This document shows, one piece after another, positions 55,561-64,000 of a stretch of 64,000 nt of DNA. The DNA lies in the NCBI RefSeq assembly GCF_024494385.1, contig NZ_JAEVLT010000002.1, positions 248,001-312,000 of the forward strand. Direction: 5' to 3'. Source of the DNA: Bacillus sp. EB600 (GTDB lineage: Bacteria > Bacillota > Bacilli > Bacillales > Cytobacillaceae). The first letter of the stretch is position 1. Each line of letters begins with the position of its first letter. The notes under the pieces were generated by a model. It ran no database searches and was not told the origin of the DNA. It worked only from the letters and a program-made list of their open reading frames with translations. The translations under genes and the position numbers were made by a program.

Positions 55561-55824
55561 TTAGTACCCTTGTAAAACCATCTTGTTTTGCAGCTCCTGA
55601 AGCTGGAGTCTCATTCGATGGAGCTGGTCACGTTGTTGTGAGTTGGCGCTAAGCGCCATTTTACAAACATCTTGATAGGTTTGTTCAAGTCCTTGTAAGG
55701 CACTGGTATAATCGTCATTATTGTAATGCTGTTGAAGACTGCTTTCCTCATACTGTTTCTGGGCATAGCGAATTGTATCCTCACATTGTTGAAGTAAACC
55801 TTCGACTGAATCCCGAGTTGCCAT
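55561..55824 (-). CDS. ytzC: YtzC, DUF2524 protein
   Basis: 87-aa helical protein (DSVEGLLQQCEDTIRYAQKQYEE, SALQGLEQTYQDV) matching Bacillus YtzC/DUF2524. ATG at 55824 behind a GGGGG-type site. Unknown function. It probably shares a transcript with the small gene that follows. Confidence 0.85.
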   Translation of the reverse strand: MATRDSVEGLLQQCEDTIRYAQKQYEESSLQQHYNNDDYTSALQGLEQTYQDVCKMALSANSQQRDQLHRMRLQLQELQNKMVLQGY

Positions 55825-56062
55825 CTAAAAACCCCCTTTAGATTTAAACCCCCATTGAAGCAAACCGCTTCTTTTCTTATTGTGTACTTTTGTGATTTTC
55901 CTATCACTCCAAATTTACTGAGATTTACTGGCAAATGAGGATGTAACCATTGTTTGCCACTGAGTGTCAGTTAGTGATAAAATTTAATTTATGCCTTCAT
56001 TCAAAGTTATCAACAGATTATTCTTTTAAAATAGTTTAAAAAAAACAAAGGAGGTTGCTGAA

Positions 56063-57025
56063 ATGATTCAGACAAACCCTTTCCCATATTCTTTAGATCA
56101 GAAGCGATACCATACATGGAATTACCATCTACGCCAGCAATTTGGTCATAAGGTATTTAAAATTGCTCTAGATGGCGGCTTTGATTGCCCGAATCGGGAT
56201 GGCACAGTTGCTCATGGCGGTTGTACGTTTTGCAGTGCAGCAGGCTCTGGGGATTATGCCGGAAACCGTGCGGATGATCTCGTCAAACAATTTCAGGATA
56301 TTAAGGAAAAAATGCACACAAAATGGAAAGATGGCCAATATATGGCTTACTTTCAGGCATTTACGAATACACATGCGCCTGTAGAAATTCTGCGCGAAAA
56401 GTATGAAACAGTATTAAACCAAGAGAATGTCGTTGGACTGTCCATTGCCACTCGTCCTGATTGCCTTCCAGATGATGTAGTTGACTATTTGGCAGAACTA
56501 AATGAACGAACATATTTATGGGTTGAGCTTGGACTGCAAACAATTCATGAACGAACTGCCTTATTAATTAATCGTGCCCATGATTTTAAAAGTTATGTTG
56601 AAGGAGTCAATAAACTTAGAAATCGTGGAATCCGTGTTTGTTCCCACATCATCAATGGACTCCCGCTTGAAACGAAAGACATGATGATGGAAACCGCTCG
56701 TGAAGTGGCAAAGCTTGATGTTCAGGGTATAAAAATTCACTTATTGCATCTGTTAAAAGGAACTCCGATGGTAAAACAATACGAAAAAGGGATGGTTGAT
56801 TTCCTTTCGAAGGAAGACTATGTAAACCTAGTTTGCGACCAATTGGAGATTATCCCCCCCGAAATGGTTGTCCACCGAATTACTGGTGATGGACCAATTG
56901 ATCTCATGATCGGCCCAATGTGGAGTGTTAATAAATGGGAAGTTCTAAATGCGATTGATGATGAGCTTAAGCGAAGAGACAGTTATCAGGGGAAGTTTTA
57001 CAATAAAGATGGAAAACAATCATGA
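56063..57025 (+). CDS. ytqA: Radical SAM protein YtqA (TIGR01212 family)
   Basis: 320 aa. Radical SAM 4Fe-4S cysteines Cys42, Cys54 and Cys57 in FDCPNRDGTVAHGGCTFCS. Recent work on B. subtilis links YtqA (MnmL) with YtqB (MnmM) to the last steps of mnm5s2U in tRNA wobble position; I state this from memory. ATG at 56063 behind AAAGGAGG. A weak promoter TTGCCA-N18-TAAAAT lies at 55954-55983. The stop overlaps the ytqB start (ATGA). Confidence 0.92.
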   Translation: MIQTNPFPYSLDQKRYHTWNYHLRQQFGHKVFKIALDGGFDCPNRDGTVAHGGCTFCSAAGSGDYAGNRADDLVKQFQDIKEKMHTKWKDGQYMAYFQAFTNTHAPVEILREKYETVLNQENVVGLSIATRPDCLPDDVVDYLAELNERTYLWVELGLQTIHERTALLINRAHDFKSYVEGVNKLRNRGIRVCSHIINGLPLETKDMMMETAREVAKLDVQGIKIHLLHLLKGTPMVKQYEKGMVDFLSKEDYVNLVCDQLEIIPPEMVVHRITGDGPIDLMIGPMWSVNKWEVLNAIDDELKRRDSYQGKFYNKDGKQS

Positions 57026-57594
57026 AGATTGAAAAAATCCCTTCATTTGCACAAAGCTTACTCGAAAAAGCCGTTACTATTGGTGATACTGTTGTCGATG
57101 CTACAGTAGGAAATGGGCACGACACGTTATTCCTCGCAAACCTTGTCGGCGAAACCGGTCGGGTTTACGGGTTTGATGTTCAGCTAGAGGCTGTTACAGC
57201 ATCAGCGGAACGGATAAGCAGCCATGGACTATCAAACCGGGTTACTCTTTTTCACCAGGGTCATGAAAATCTTGGTCATTGCATACCGCAAGAGGAACAT
57301 GGGAAAATTACAGGCGCTGTTTTTAATCTTGGCTATTTGCCAGGAAGTGATAAAAGCATTGTTACAAAACCGAACACGACCATTGCAGCTGTAGAGCAGC
57401 TGTTAACAATTATGGCACCCGAAGGAATTATCGTTTTGGTTATTTATCACGGTCACCCTGGAGGGGCAACGGAACGTGATCAATTGCTTCAGTATTGTGA
57501 ACAGCTCGATCAAAATGATTTCCATGTTTTGCAATACCAATTTATTAATCAAAAAAATAGCCCGCCATTTATTGTGGCGATTGAAAAAAGGTGA
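57022..57594 (+). CDS. ytqB: SAM-dependent methyltransferase YtqB (MnmM-type)
   Basis: 190-aa class I methyltransferase: SAM-binding VVDATVGNGHDTLFLA, FDVQLEAV, and the catalytic-side motif FNLGYLPGSDK. In B. subtilis YtqB (MnmM) methylates nm5s2U in tRNA. Coupled to ytqA by a 4-nt overlap, supporting a shared pathway. Repeat copy C begins 5 nt after the stop. Confidence 0.92.
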   Translation: MKIEKIPSFAQSLLEKAVTIGDTVVDATVGNGHDTLFLANLVGETGRVYGFDVQLEAVTASAERISSHGLSNRVTLFHQGHENLGHCIPQEEHGKITGAVFNLGYLPGSDKSIVTKPNTTIAAVEQLLTIMAPEGIIVLVIYHGHPGGATERDQLLQYCEQLDQNDFHVLQYQFINQKNSPPFIVAIEKR

Positions 57595-57599
57595 AGTAC

Positions 57600-57746
57600 A
57601 AAAGCGGAAGCGCCCGTTTAGCGCACGACAGGACTGGAGCACACCGACTGAGATAAAGGAAACACGAAGAGCGTTAGCGCATTCGTGCTTGACTTATCGT
57701 AGGGAGGTGGGCGAAGTACACTAGTCGCTGGGCGCTGTAGCTAGAC
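57600..57746 (+). repeat. Dispersed repeat copy C
   Basis: 147 bp from AAAAGCGGAAGCGCCC to GGGCGCTGTAGCTAGAC, the inverse orientation of copies A and B. The ends form an imperfect inverted repeat around AGCGCCC. Placed just after ytqB, before its terminator. Confidence 0.85.
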
Positions 57747-57748
57747 GT

Positions 57749-57769
57749 AACTAGGCTATCGGCCTAGTT
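57749..57769. terminator. Hairpin between ytqB and ytpB
   Basis: Arms AACTAGGC and GCCTAGTT, loop TATCG, followed by TTTCACCTTTTT on the plus strand. Confidence 0.6.
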
Positions 57770-57777
57770 TCACCTTT

Positions 57778-58875
57778 TTATTGTTGAAGTGAAGATTTCT
57801 GTTCTTTGCCAGCTGGAAACCATTTTTGAAAGGTTCGATAGGCACGTCCGTTAACATAAAAGAAATAACTTGTTAAACCACCCGTCTTAATGATTTCTTT
57901 GGCTAGCTTGCGGACATTCTTTTGCTTGCGGACCTTCTCATCAGAAAGATAAATACCTAACAACCCGCGGTTAATCAACTGGTGGAATTTCTTGTTAGGT
58001 AGATCCTCTGTATGACGGTCTGCCTCTATCACAAAGTGCTTCAGACGTTTAAACAGTTCTTCTTGATTTTCGTAATAAAAACAAAAATTTAAATCCCCAC
58101 CAATTTTATCTTCCTCCTGATCAATCAAATAATCCAATAAAATATGTAAGCCCTGAATATAAGGAAAGTACCCATTCCGAATGTGAATGGCATCCTCTTT
58201 TTGAAAGTCTGCCCTCAACGCATAGGAAATAAGGCAAAATATACCAAGTGTTGAACCTGAGCATGCTGAAAATTCATACCACTCCATCTTGGGCAATTGC
58301 TGTTGATAGACAGTAAACCAGTTTTTCAAACGGGGTACCCTTTCTGCTGGAGTAACATGCTTATGTACCTGCAAATCACAATAATACTGACAAAGCTCAA
58401 ACAAATAACTTTTTATAAAATCATAATGATCTACTTCGGATAATACAGACCGACATGTTTCAGTTAAATCATTTAAATAATTGCCATCATCCTGATCTGG
58501 ACGCAGTCGATAATAATTTTTTGGCTCCGGGTTTAATGTTAATGCATCCAGCATTGATTCATGAAGGGCAGAGAAATCATCTGGATCAAGTGAAGTGCTC
58601 CGATCACATAAGTTATCTAAATAGTCACTAATGGTTTGATAGGCGACAATAAATTTAACTGCCTTTTTTAATTGGTTATTTGCCATTAGGGCTAGAATGG
58701 CTCCTCCTTCGCAATGGAACGTTTTATGTTCTATACTCGCAAGTGCCTGCCTTCTAAGCTCAGGATTCGGAATTTCACCTGCCCTCTTCTTCCAATACGC
58801 CAGTTCGTGATGAACTGCAGGAAAAATTTTATGATATACCTTTGACATTAAGTTGATTGGCGCAATCGAAAGCAC
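57778..58875 (-). CDS. ytpB: Tetraprenyl-beta-curcumene synthase YtpB
   Basis: A class I-like terpene synthase that cyclises heptaprenyl diphosphate to tetraprenyl-beta-curcumene, precursor of Bacillus sesquarterpenes (known for YtpB). 365 aa from GTG at 58875 behind AAGAGGT; the ORF can be read from 58908 without a site. The Asp-rich motif is DYLDNLCD (near 83), with KTFHCEGGAILAL at the N-terminus. It lies 17 nt downstream of ytpA, so one operon. Confidence 0.9.
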   Translation of the reverse strand: MLSIAPINLMSKVYHKIFPAVHHELAYWKKRAGEIPNPELRRQALASIEHKTFHCEGGAILALMANNQLKKAVKFIVAYQTISDYLDNLCDRSTSLDPDDFSALHESMLDALTLNPEPKNYYRLRPDQDDGNYLNDLTETCRSVLSEVDHYDFIKSYLFELCQYYCDLQVHKHVTPAERVPRLKNWFTVYQQQLPKMEWYEFSACSGSTLGIFCLISYALRADFQKEDAIHIRNGYFPYIQGLHILLDYLIDQEEDKIGGDLNFCFYYENQEELFKRLKHFVIEADRHTEDLPNKKFHQLINRGLLGIYLSDEKVRKQKNVRKLAKEIIKTGGLTSYFFYVNGRAYRTFQKWFPAGKEQKSSLQQ

Positions 58876-58891
58876 GATTCTGACACCTCTT

Positions 58892-59695
58892 TTAAACGAT
58901 ATAGCCAATTGATTTTAATTGACTTGAAACAAAGTCCTTTGCATATTCAAAAATTTCTTCCCGTTCAGGCTCATTAAAAATTTCATGATAGCACTTTTGC
59001 CATTCTTTAAACCTTTTTTCCGATAATGGCACGCCGTTAAACCATTCCTTAACTGTATTTTTATTAACAATCTTATCGTCGCCGGCTTGCATGACGAGCA
59101 TAGGCACATCCTGGATTTCACTGATTTTTTCAAACGCAAGCTTCATCGCAGCGGCTAATTCCCGATACCACCTGACGGAGACCTTTGTAATATACAAAGT
59201 ATCATTAACGTCTGCCTCACGAACATCTAGGTTTCTCGTCGCCATTTCAACCGTCAGTCCAGAATTAAGACGTAAAGTAGGATAAATCATATTTAGTAAA
59301 TATGAGAGGGAATTTACCAATTTAGACGGTGTTTTTATCAGGCCAAGACATGGAGAGGACAAAATAACTCCAGCTATGTTTAATCTTTCTTCCTGTAATA
59401 GTCGAATCGAGACTAGTCCGCCCATACTATGTCCCAATAAAAACACAGGCAATTCATAACGGTAGGCAGCCTGGACCCAATCTTTTACTTCAAATATGTA
59501 TTCGTCGAAGGAATCAATATGCCCCCGGCGAGACCGGGTTGTCATGCCTTGGCCGGGAAGATCAGCCATGATGATATGAAAGCCCGATGTACGCCACATT
59601 TCGATTAGCCAGCCGTAGCGGCGATGATGCTCCATCGCACCATGCACCATCACAATCACCGCTTTTGCTTCTCCTTCCGCTTCCCATTTCCACAT
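58892..59695 (-). CDS. ytpA: Alpha/beta hydrolase YtpA (lysophospholipase-like)
   Basis: 267 aa of the monoglyceride lipase/lysophospholipase group: VHGAMEHHRRYGWL, DLPGQGMT, nucleophile elbow LLGHSMGGLVS, and Asp/His in MQAGDDKIVN and CYHEIFNEP. B. subtilis YtpA is linked to the phospholipid antibiotic bacilysocin. ATG at 59695 behind AGGAGGAAA. Cytoplasmic with no signal peptide. Confidence 0.92.
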   Translation of the reverse strand: MWKWEAEGEAKAVIVMVHGAMEHHRRYGWLIEMWRTSGFHIIMADLPGQGMTTRSRRGHIDSFDEYIFEVKDWVQAAYRYELPVFLLGHSMGGLVSIRLLQEERLNIAGVILSSPCLGLIKTPSKLVNSLSYLLNMIYPTLRLNSGLTVEMATRNLDVREADVNDTLYITKVSVRWYRELAAAMKLAFEKISEIQDVPMLVMQAGDDKIVNKNTVKEWFNGVPLSEKRFKEWQKCYHEIFNEPEREEIFEYAKDFVSSQLKSIGYIV

Positions 59696-59876
59696 ATTTC
59701 CTCCTCCTAAATCACCAAGAATAACGTAGAATAATTGTAAATAAAATATTTCGAAATCTATTTATAATACCTGCAATAAAGGTACTATATCACAAAAAAG
59801 AATAAAACTTTATGCAAAAAGCTTTCAACAAACAATGATCATTCGATAGAATGGAACTAGAAAGGAGTGAAAAAAA

Positions 59877-60398
59877 TTGATCTATCCATTCAAAGGCAAG
59901 TATCCTAAAATTGCTGACTCTGCATTTATTGCAGATTATGTCACCATTACAGGTGATGTTGAAATCGGTGAAGACTCTGGGATATGGTTTAACACTTCCA
60001 TTAGAGGCGATGTTGCCCCTACTATTATTGGCAAAAAGGTAAATGTTCAAGACAATAGTGTCCTTCACCAAAGCCCAAATAATCCGCTTATTTTGGAAGA
60101 TGGAGTTACCATTGGCCATCAGGTAATTTTACATAGTTGTATCATTAGAAAGAATGCCCTGATTGGCATGGGCTCGATTATTCTCGATCAAGCTGAAATC
60201 GGCGAAGGTGCCTTTATCGGGGCTGGAAGTCTTGTCCCGCAAGGTAAGAAAATCCCGCCTAATACTTTAGCCTTTGGCAGACCAGCCAAAGTAATTAGAG
60301 AGTTAACACCTGAAGATATTCAAGATATGCAGCGTATCTCTAGAGAATACGCCGAAAAAGGAAATTATTATAAGTCACTGCAAGGAAAGAATAAGTAA
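59877..60398 (+). CDS. ytoA: Gamma carbonic anhydrase-like hexapeptide protein YtoA
   Basis: 173-aa left-handed beta-helix protein (repeats such as ITGDVEIGEDSGIWFNTSIRGD). Three candidate zinc histidines are in VLHQSPN and IGHQVILHSC, as in gamma carbonic anhydrases and PaaY/YrdA. Activity is not proven for YtoA. TTG at 59877 behind AAAGGAGTG. Its last codons and stop form half of a 30-bp palindromic terminator. Confidence 0.92.
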   Translation: MIYPFKGKYPKIADSAFIADYVTITGDVEIGEDSGIWFNTSIRGDVAPTIIGKKVNVQDNSVLHQSPNNPLILEDGVTIGHQVILHSCIIRKNALIGMGSIILDQAEIGEGAFIGAGSLVPQGKKIPPNTLAFGRPAKVIRELTPEDIQDMQRISREYAEKGNYYKSLQGKNK

Positions 60399-60413
60399 TT
60401 ACTTATTCTTTCC
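60384..60413 (+). terminator. Palindromic terminator overlapping the ytoA stop
   Basis: A perfect 30-bp palindrome (15-bp half GGAAAGAATAAGTAA) whose left half encodes the last residues and the TAA of ytoA. The following T-run is short. Confidence 0.6.
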
Positions 60414-60468
60414 TATTATTAACATTCACATCATGATTGACTCCAAGAAAAAATAATTAGGTGGTTTT

Positions 60469-61341
60469 ATGAATTCTTTATATCCACAAATCATCGTCCT
60501 TTTGATCGTGCTGTTTCTTCTTTTATGGTTGCTGAAGAAGGCGGTACGTACCTTTAAATCAACATTTTTGTTCTTTTTTATCTTTCTCATTCTTCTTGCT
60601 GGTTTTATCTTAGATAGTGCAAAAACTGAGCATGTGGCAATGGCTGTAACCTCGATAAAAAGCTGGTTTCATTCTCCCGTTGTCACGACAACTAGTTTTC
60701 TCGAAGAGCAGCTAAATTTGCAGAATGTACCAATTAAAGATCAAGTTCTCCTCGATGCACCTGTCGTTGCCCAATTTCCAGAGCTTCCGCGCGGCTGTGA
60801 GGTTACAAGTTTAGCGATGCTTCTAAATCAGGCTGGTAAAAATGTCGACAAAATGGAGCTCGCGGCTAAAATCAAAAAAGATCCTACCCCAAAAACTGTT
60901 TCCAACGGACAAATTTATTTTGGAAATCCTGACAATGGATTTGTTGGCAGTATATACACTTTTAAAGAACCTGGCTACGGAGTTTACCACGAACCAATAG
61001 CCAAGCTTGCAGAAAACTACTTACCTGGAAGAATAAAGGATTTAACGAATTCAGACTTTAATGAATTAAAAATTCATCTCTCAGATGGCCGTCCGATCTG
61101 GGTAATTACAAACACCTTGTACAAAAAGCTTGATGACAACATGTTCCAAACATGGAATACGCCAACAGCTACAGTAAAAATCACTTATAAGGAACACTCA
61201 GTTTTATTAACAGGCTATGATCAACAGTATATCTACTTTAACGACCCATTAACAGGAGCGAAAAATAAAAAAGCACCCATAACGGATTTTAAAGAATCCT
61301 GGGTGCAAATGGGAAGTCAGGCCATTACCTATCTCCCTTAG
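60469..61341 (+). CDS. C39-like family cysteine peptidase
   Basis: 290 aa. Two close N-terminal membrane helices (about 5-22 and 30-50) anchor an outside papain-like domain of the peptidase C39-like family: Cys110 in RGCEVTSLAMLL, His near 242 in KEHSVLLTGYD, Asp near 260 in FNDPLTG. Similar proteins (YvpB-like) are common in Bacillus but the substrate is unknown. Stop codon overlaps that of convergent asnB by 3 nt. Start ATG at 60469 with AGGTGG. Confidence 0.85.
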   Translation: MNSLYPQIIVLLIVLFLLLWLLKKAVRTFKSTFLFFFIFLILLAGFILDSAKTEHVAMAVTSIKSWFHSPVVTTTSFLEEQLNLQNVPIKDQVLLDAPVVAQFPELPRGCEVTSLAMLLNQAGKNVDKMELAAKIKKDPTPKTVSNGQIYFGNPDNGFVGSIYTFKEPGYGVYHEPIAKLAENYLPGRIKDLTNSDFNELKIHLSDGRPIWVITNTLYKKLDDNMFQTWNTPTATVKITYKEHSVLLTGYDQQYIYFNDPLTGAKNKKAPITDFKESWVQMGSQAITYLP

Positions 61342-63230
61342 TTTTTCATTGGTTGTAATTTTTTCTCTGTTTGGAAGGAGTACTTCCCTTCCATATAGAC
61401 CTGGTGCCAAACCATAAAGGCAAGAACGGTCCAAATCTTTCGGCTGTTGTCGTGCTTACCCTGGCAATGGTCTTCAAGCAGTTTCAATACATAGGCCTTA
61501 TTGATTAATTGATCCGTATTGCTTTCGCGGATTATTTTTTTTGCCCAATCGTTCATCTCATCCTTTAACCAAAGACGGATCGGAACAGGGAAACCAAGCT
61601 TTTTGCGGTTTAAGACATGGTCAGGAACAATGCCTTCAGCCGCTTTCCTGAGAATGTATTTTGTCGTTCCATTTGTGACCTTTAAACTTGCCGGTATTCT
61701 TGAGGCAACTTCGAATACCTCTTTGTCCAGGAATGGAACGCGCAGTTCTAAGGAATGAGCCATCGTCACCCGGTCGGCGTTCAGCAAAATGTCACCGTTC
61801 AGCCAGGTATGCATATCAATAAACTGCATCCGGTCAACCGGGTTATAGCCTTTACTTTCATCATATAATGGTTTCGTGATATTGGTATAATCCAGTCCTT
61901 CGCGATAATTATTTAATAATTCCCGCTTTTCCGCTTCACTGAACATCTTGGCGTTTCCTATATAGCGTTTTTCAATAGGTGTGACGCCGCGCTCGATAAA
62001 GCTTTTACCTTTCATTCCTTCCGGCATCATGGCTGAAATTGTTTTCAAAAGGGCTTTACCCGCCTTTGGTATACGGTCGAATACTTCCAACGACTGGGGC
62101 TCATGGTAGATATTATAACCGCCAAACAGTTCATCGGATCCTTCCCCTGAAAGGACAACTTTGACATGTTTCCTTGCCTCGCGGGCAACGAAATAATGCG
62201 GCACGATGGCCGGGTCGGCCAGCGGATCATCGACCATCCACATAATTCTTGGAAATTCCTGCATGAATTCTTCCGGAGTAATCATATAGCTAATATTCTC
62301 AACACCAATTTTTTCAGCAGTTTCCTTGGCCACATCAATTTCGCTATAACCTTCCCGTTCAAAACCAACCGAAAAAGTTTGAATCGCTGGATGAAATTCT
62401 CTAGCAATCGAAGCGATAATCGACGAGTCGATTCCGCCGGAAAGGAAGGCGCCAACTGGAACATCACTGCGCATATGCATTTTTACTGAATCAAATAAAA
62501 CGTCCCTGATTTCTTTGATAAAATCTGCTTCTGCTTTGTCTATCGGCTTAAATGTTGCCCGCCAGTACTGGTGAGTTTCCATCTTTTTTCCTATTTTTTT
62601 AATAAAGTAGTTCCCCGGTTCAAGCTTTTTAATGCCTTCCGACATTGTCAATGGTTCAGGAACAAACTGATAGGTAAAATAATATTGCAGGGCATCATAA
62701 TTTAACACATCATTCTCAAGCGCAAGCAAAATGCTTTTTTTCTCAGAAGCAAAGAAGATGCGATCATCGTCTTCGAAATAAAAGAGTGGTTTGATTCCAA
62801 AATGATCCCTTGCTCCAAAGACTGTCTTTTCTTGTTTATCCCAAATAACAAACGAAAACATTCCGCGTAATTTTTCCACTGCTTTTTCTTTTAAGTGACT
62901 GTATAAGGCTACAATGACTTCCGTATCTGAATTTGTCGCAAACGTTAAACCTTCTTTGCGAAGTTCTTCACGTAGTTCGATATAGTTGTAGACTTCACCA
63001 TTAAATATGATCCAATAACGATCATTCTCGTATGTGAGCGGCTGATGCCCGCTTTCGATATCAATAATGGCTAACCGCCGGAAACCAAATTGGATATGGT
63101 CATCATAATGAAAGCCTTCATCATCTGGTCCGCGATGGGTAATCAGATCATTCATATTTTTAAATTGCTGTATTTGATCATCACGATAATTTTGTGCTTT
63201 TTCGTGTACACAGCCAATAAAACCGCACAT
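61338..63230 (-). CDS. asnB: Asparagine synthase (glutamine-hydrolysing)
   Basis: 630 aa. ATG at 63230 puts catalytic Cys at position 2 (MCGFIGCVHE), as Ntn amidotransferases need; the upstream GTG at 63242 would block this. Glutaminase domain (about 1-200: RRLAIIDIESGHQPL, NGEVYNY), then synthetase domain with PP-loop LSGGIDSS (near 267) and SGEGSDELFGGY. Next to metK as in B. subtilis. Confidence 0.95.
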   Translation of the reverse strand: MCGFIGCVHEKAQNYRDDQIQQFKNMNDLITHRGPDDEGFHYDDHIQFGFRRLAIIDIESGHQPLTYENDRYWIIFNGEVYNYIELREELRKEGLTFATNSDTEVIVALYSHLKEKAVEKLRGMFSFVIWDKQEKTVFGARDHFGIKPLFYFEDDDRIFFASEKKSILLALENDVLNYDALQYYFTYQFVPEPLTMSEGIKKLEPGNYFIKKIGKKMETHQYWRATFKPIDKAEADFIKEIRDVLFDSVKMHMRSDVPVGAFLSGGIDSSIIASIAREFHPAIQTFSVGFEREGYSEIDVAKETAEKIGVENISYMITPEEFMQEFPRIMWMVDDPLADPAIVPHYFVAREARKHVKVVLSGEGSDELFGGYNIYHEPQSLEVFDRIPKAGKALLKTISAMMPEGMKGKSFIERGVTPIEKRYIGNAKMFSEAEKRELLNNYREGLDYTNITKPLYDESKGYNPVDRMQFIDMHTWLNGDILLNADRVTMAHSLELRVPFLDKEVFEVASRIPASLKVTNGTTKYILRKAAEGIVPDHVLNRKKLGFPVPIRLWLKDEMNDWAKKIIRESNTDQLINKAYVLKLLEDHCQGKHDNSRKIWTVLAFMVWHQVYMEGKYSFQTEKKLQPMKN

Positions 63231-63417
63231 TATGTACCTCACCTACTCCATTTCTAAATCTTTCCTTTTCCTTAGCAAAGGAATACACAAGTCGAAAATA
63301 AATACTCTCTCATACTACCACTAATCATAAAAAAATTGCACCTGTAATGATAGGAAAATTCACGTACTATTAAGTTTTACCTATACATATACATATAAAC
63401 TAGGGATGAAGCCTTAG

Positions 63418-63460
63418 ACAAAAAAACAGGAGTTACATTAGGCTGCAACTCCCGCTGTTT
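63418..63460 (-). terminator. Terminator of metK
   Basis: Two stacked stems (AAACAG with CTGTTT, GAGTT with AACTC; bulge CCG) followed on the minus strand by TTTTTTT. The rest of 63231-63417 is the asnB upstream region, without a clear promoter. Confidence 0.78.
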
Positions 63461-63467
63461 CATTCTA

Positions 63468-64000
63468 TTAAAGACCAGCTTGTGCTTTTAAATCATTTGC
63501 TTTGTCTGTCCGTTCCCAAGGAAGATCTACATCTGTACGGCCAAAGTGTCCGTATGCTGCAGTTTGTTTGTAAATTGGACGTCGCAGATCCAACATCTTA
63601 ATAATCCCTGCTGGGCGAAGGTCAAAGTTTTTACCTACTAAATCAACCAATACTTCTTCACTGACTTTACCTGTGCCAAAAGTATCAACGGAAATGGATA
63701 CAGGCTTAGCAACACCAATGGCATAAGCAAGTTGTACTTCAACTTTCTCTGCTAGTCCTGCCGCTACGATATTTTTAGCAACATAACGTGCAGCATATGC
63801 TGCCGAACGGTCTACTTTCGTAGGGTCCTTTCCGGAGAATGCGCCTCCGCCATGACGGGCATATCCACCGTATGTATCAACGATAATCTTACGGCCTGTT
63901 AAGCCTGCATCCCCTTGTGGACCACCAATCACAAAACGGCCGGTAGGATTAATGAAATATTTTGTATTTTCATCGATTAGTTCTTTTGGAACAACTGGTT
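63468..64000 (-). CDS. metK: S-adenosylmethionine synthetase, 3' part (runs off the right edge)
   Basis: Makes SAM from methionine and ATP. The visible C-terminal 177 codons include [22 protein letters not shown], the P-loop-like [19 protein letters not shown] and the end [13 protein letters not shown], all diagnostic. The frame continues to the window edge; start and any SAM riboswitch are outside. Convergent neighbour relation with the C39 gene is through asnB. Confidence 0.97.
   Translation of the reverse strand, partial: PVVPKELIDENTKYFINPTGRFVIGGPQGDAGLTGRKIIVDTYGGYARHGGGAFSGKDPTKVDRSAAYAARYVAKNIVAAGLAEKVEVQLAYAIGVAKPVSISVDTFGTGKVSEEVLVDLVGKNFDLRPAGIIKMLDLRRPIYKQTAAYGHFGRTDVDLPWERTDKANDLKAQAGL

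Noticed and set aside
59790-60119. 109-aa minus-strand frame at the ytoA start
   Set aside because: Antisense to ytoA, which has a clear family match.

Overview
The window is a stretch of low-GC Gram-positive, endospore-forming chromosome. Gene content and order closely follow the ytx-acu-ccpA-murC-ytp-ytm-amyX-ytg-leuS-ytq-asnB-metK part of the Bacillus subtilis chromosome. T-box leaders, GGAGG-type ribosome binding sites, frequent GTG/TTG starts, a germinant-receptor operon and the small sporulation protein Cse60 all point to Bacillaceae. An environmental genus such as Neobacillus or Mesobacillus is possible, but that is inference. I see no rRNA, tRNA, CRISPR array, prophage or complete IS element.

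Layout. 1-5.5 kb: 5' part of tyrS with its T-box leader, a class A penicillin-binding protein, and acetyl-CoA synthetase acsA. 5.7-8.2 kb: acuABC, the acetylation and deacetylation control of AcsA. 8.4-15.2 kb: ccpA, aroA (chorismate mutase-DAHP synthase), ytxGHJ, an M29 aminopeptidase and murC. 15.6-24.4 kb: the translocase sftA, ytpQ, ytpP, a DUF84 NTPase, ytoP, ytzB, trmB, ytzH and ytmP. 24.7-31.1 kb: pullulanase, ytlQ, thpR, dat and pepV. 31.5-35.2 kb: ytzE, an ArsR-SRPBCC pair with a clear operator, speD of the long type, and an APC permease.

35.2-45.5 kb is the most accessory part. It holds a four-gene germinant-receptor operon (A-C-D-B), a YqjF-like protein, two tandem membrane-anchored glutamate-synthase-like FMN proteins, a TerC metal exporter under a yybP-ykoY manganese riboswitch, and a glycosyltransferase. 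45.5-49.6 kb: a pseudouridine synthase, the YtgP flippase, YtfP and Cse60. 50-52 kb: a compact three-gene redox operon (disordered membrane-tethered protein, ApbE-like flavin transferase, ferric-reductase-like haem membrane protein). 52-64 kb: ytwF, leuS with its T-box, ytzC, the tRNA-modification pair ytqAB, ytpAB (bacilysocin and sesquarterpenes), ytoA, a C39-like peptidase, asnB and the 3' part of metK.

The candidate I find most interesting is the 50.0-52.0 kb operon. The disordered tail of its first protein ends in D-T-T-T-G-G-T, which resembles the ApbE flavinylation motif, so it may be a minimal flavin carrier. The second non-coding theme is a family of hairpin-rich dispersed repeats of about 146 bp: three full copies, one carrying a nested insertion of about 100 bp, plus variant and decayed copies. 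Several abut stop codons, and one supplies the stop codon of acuC.
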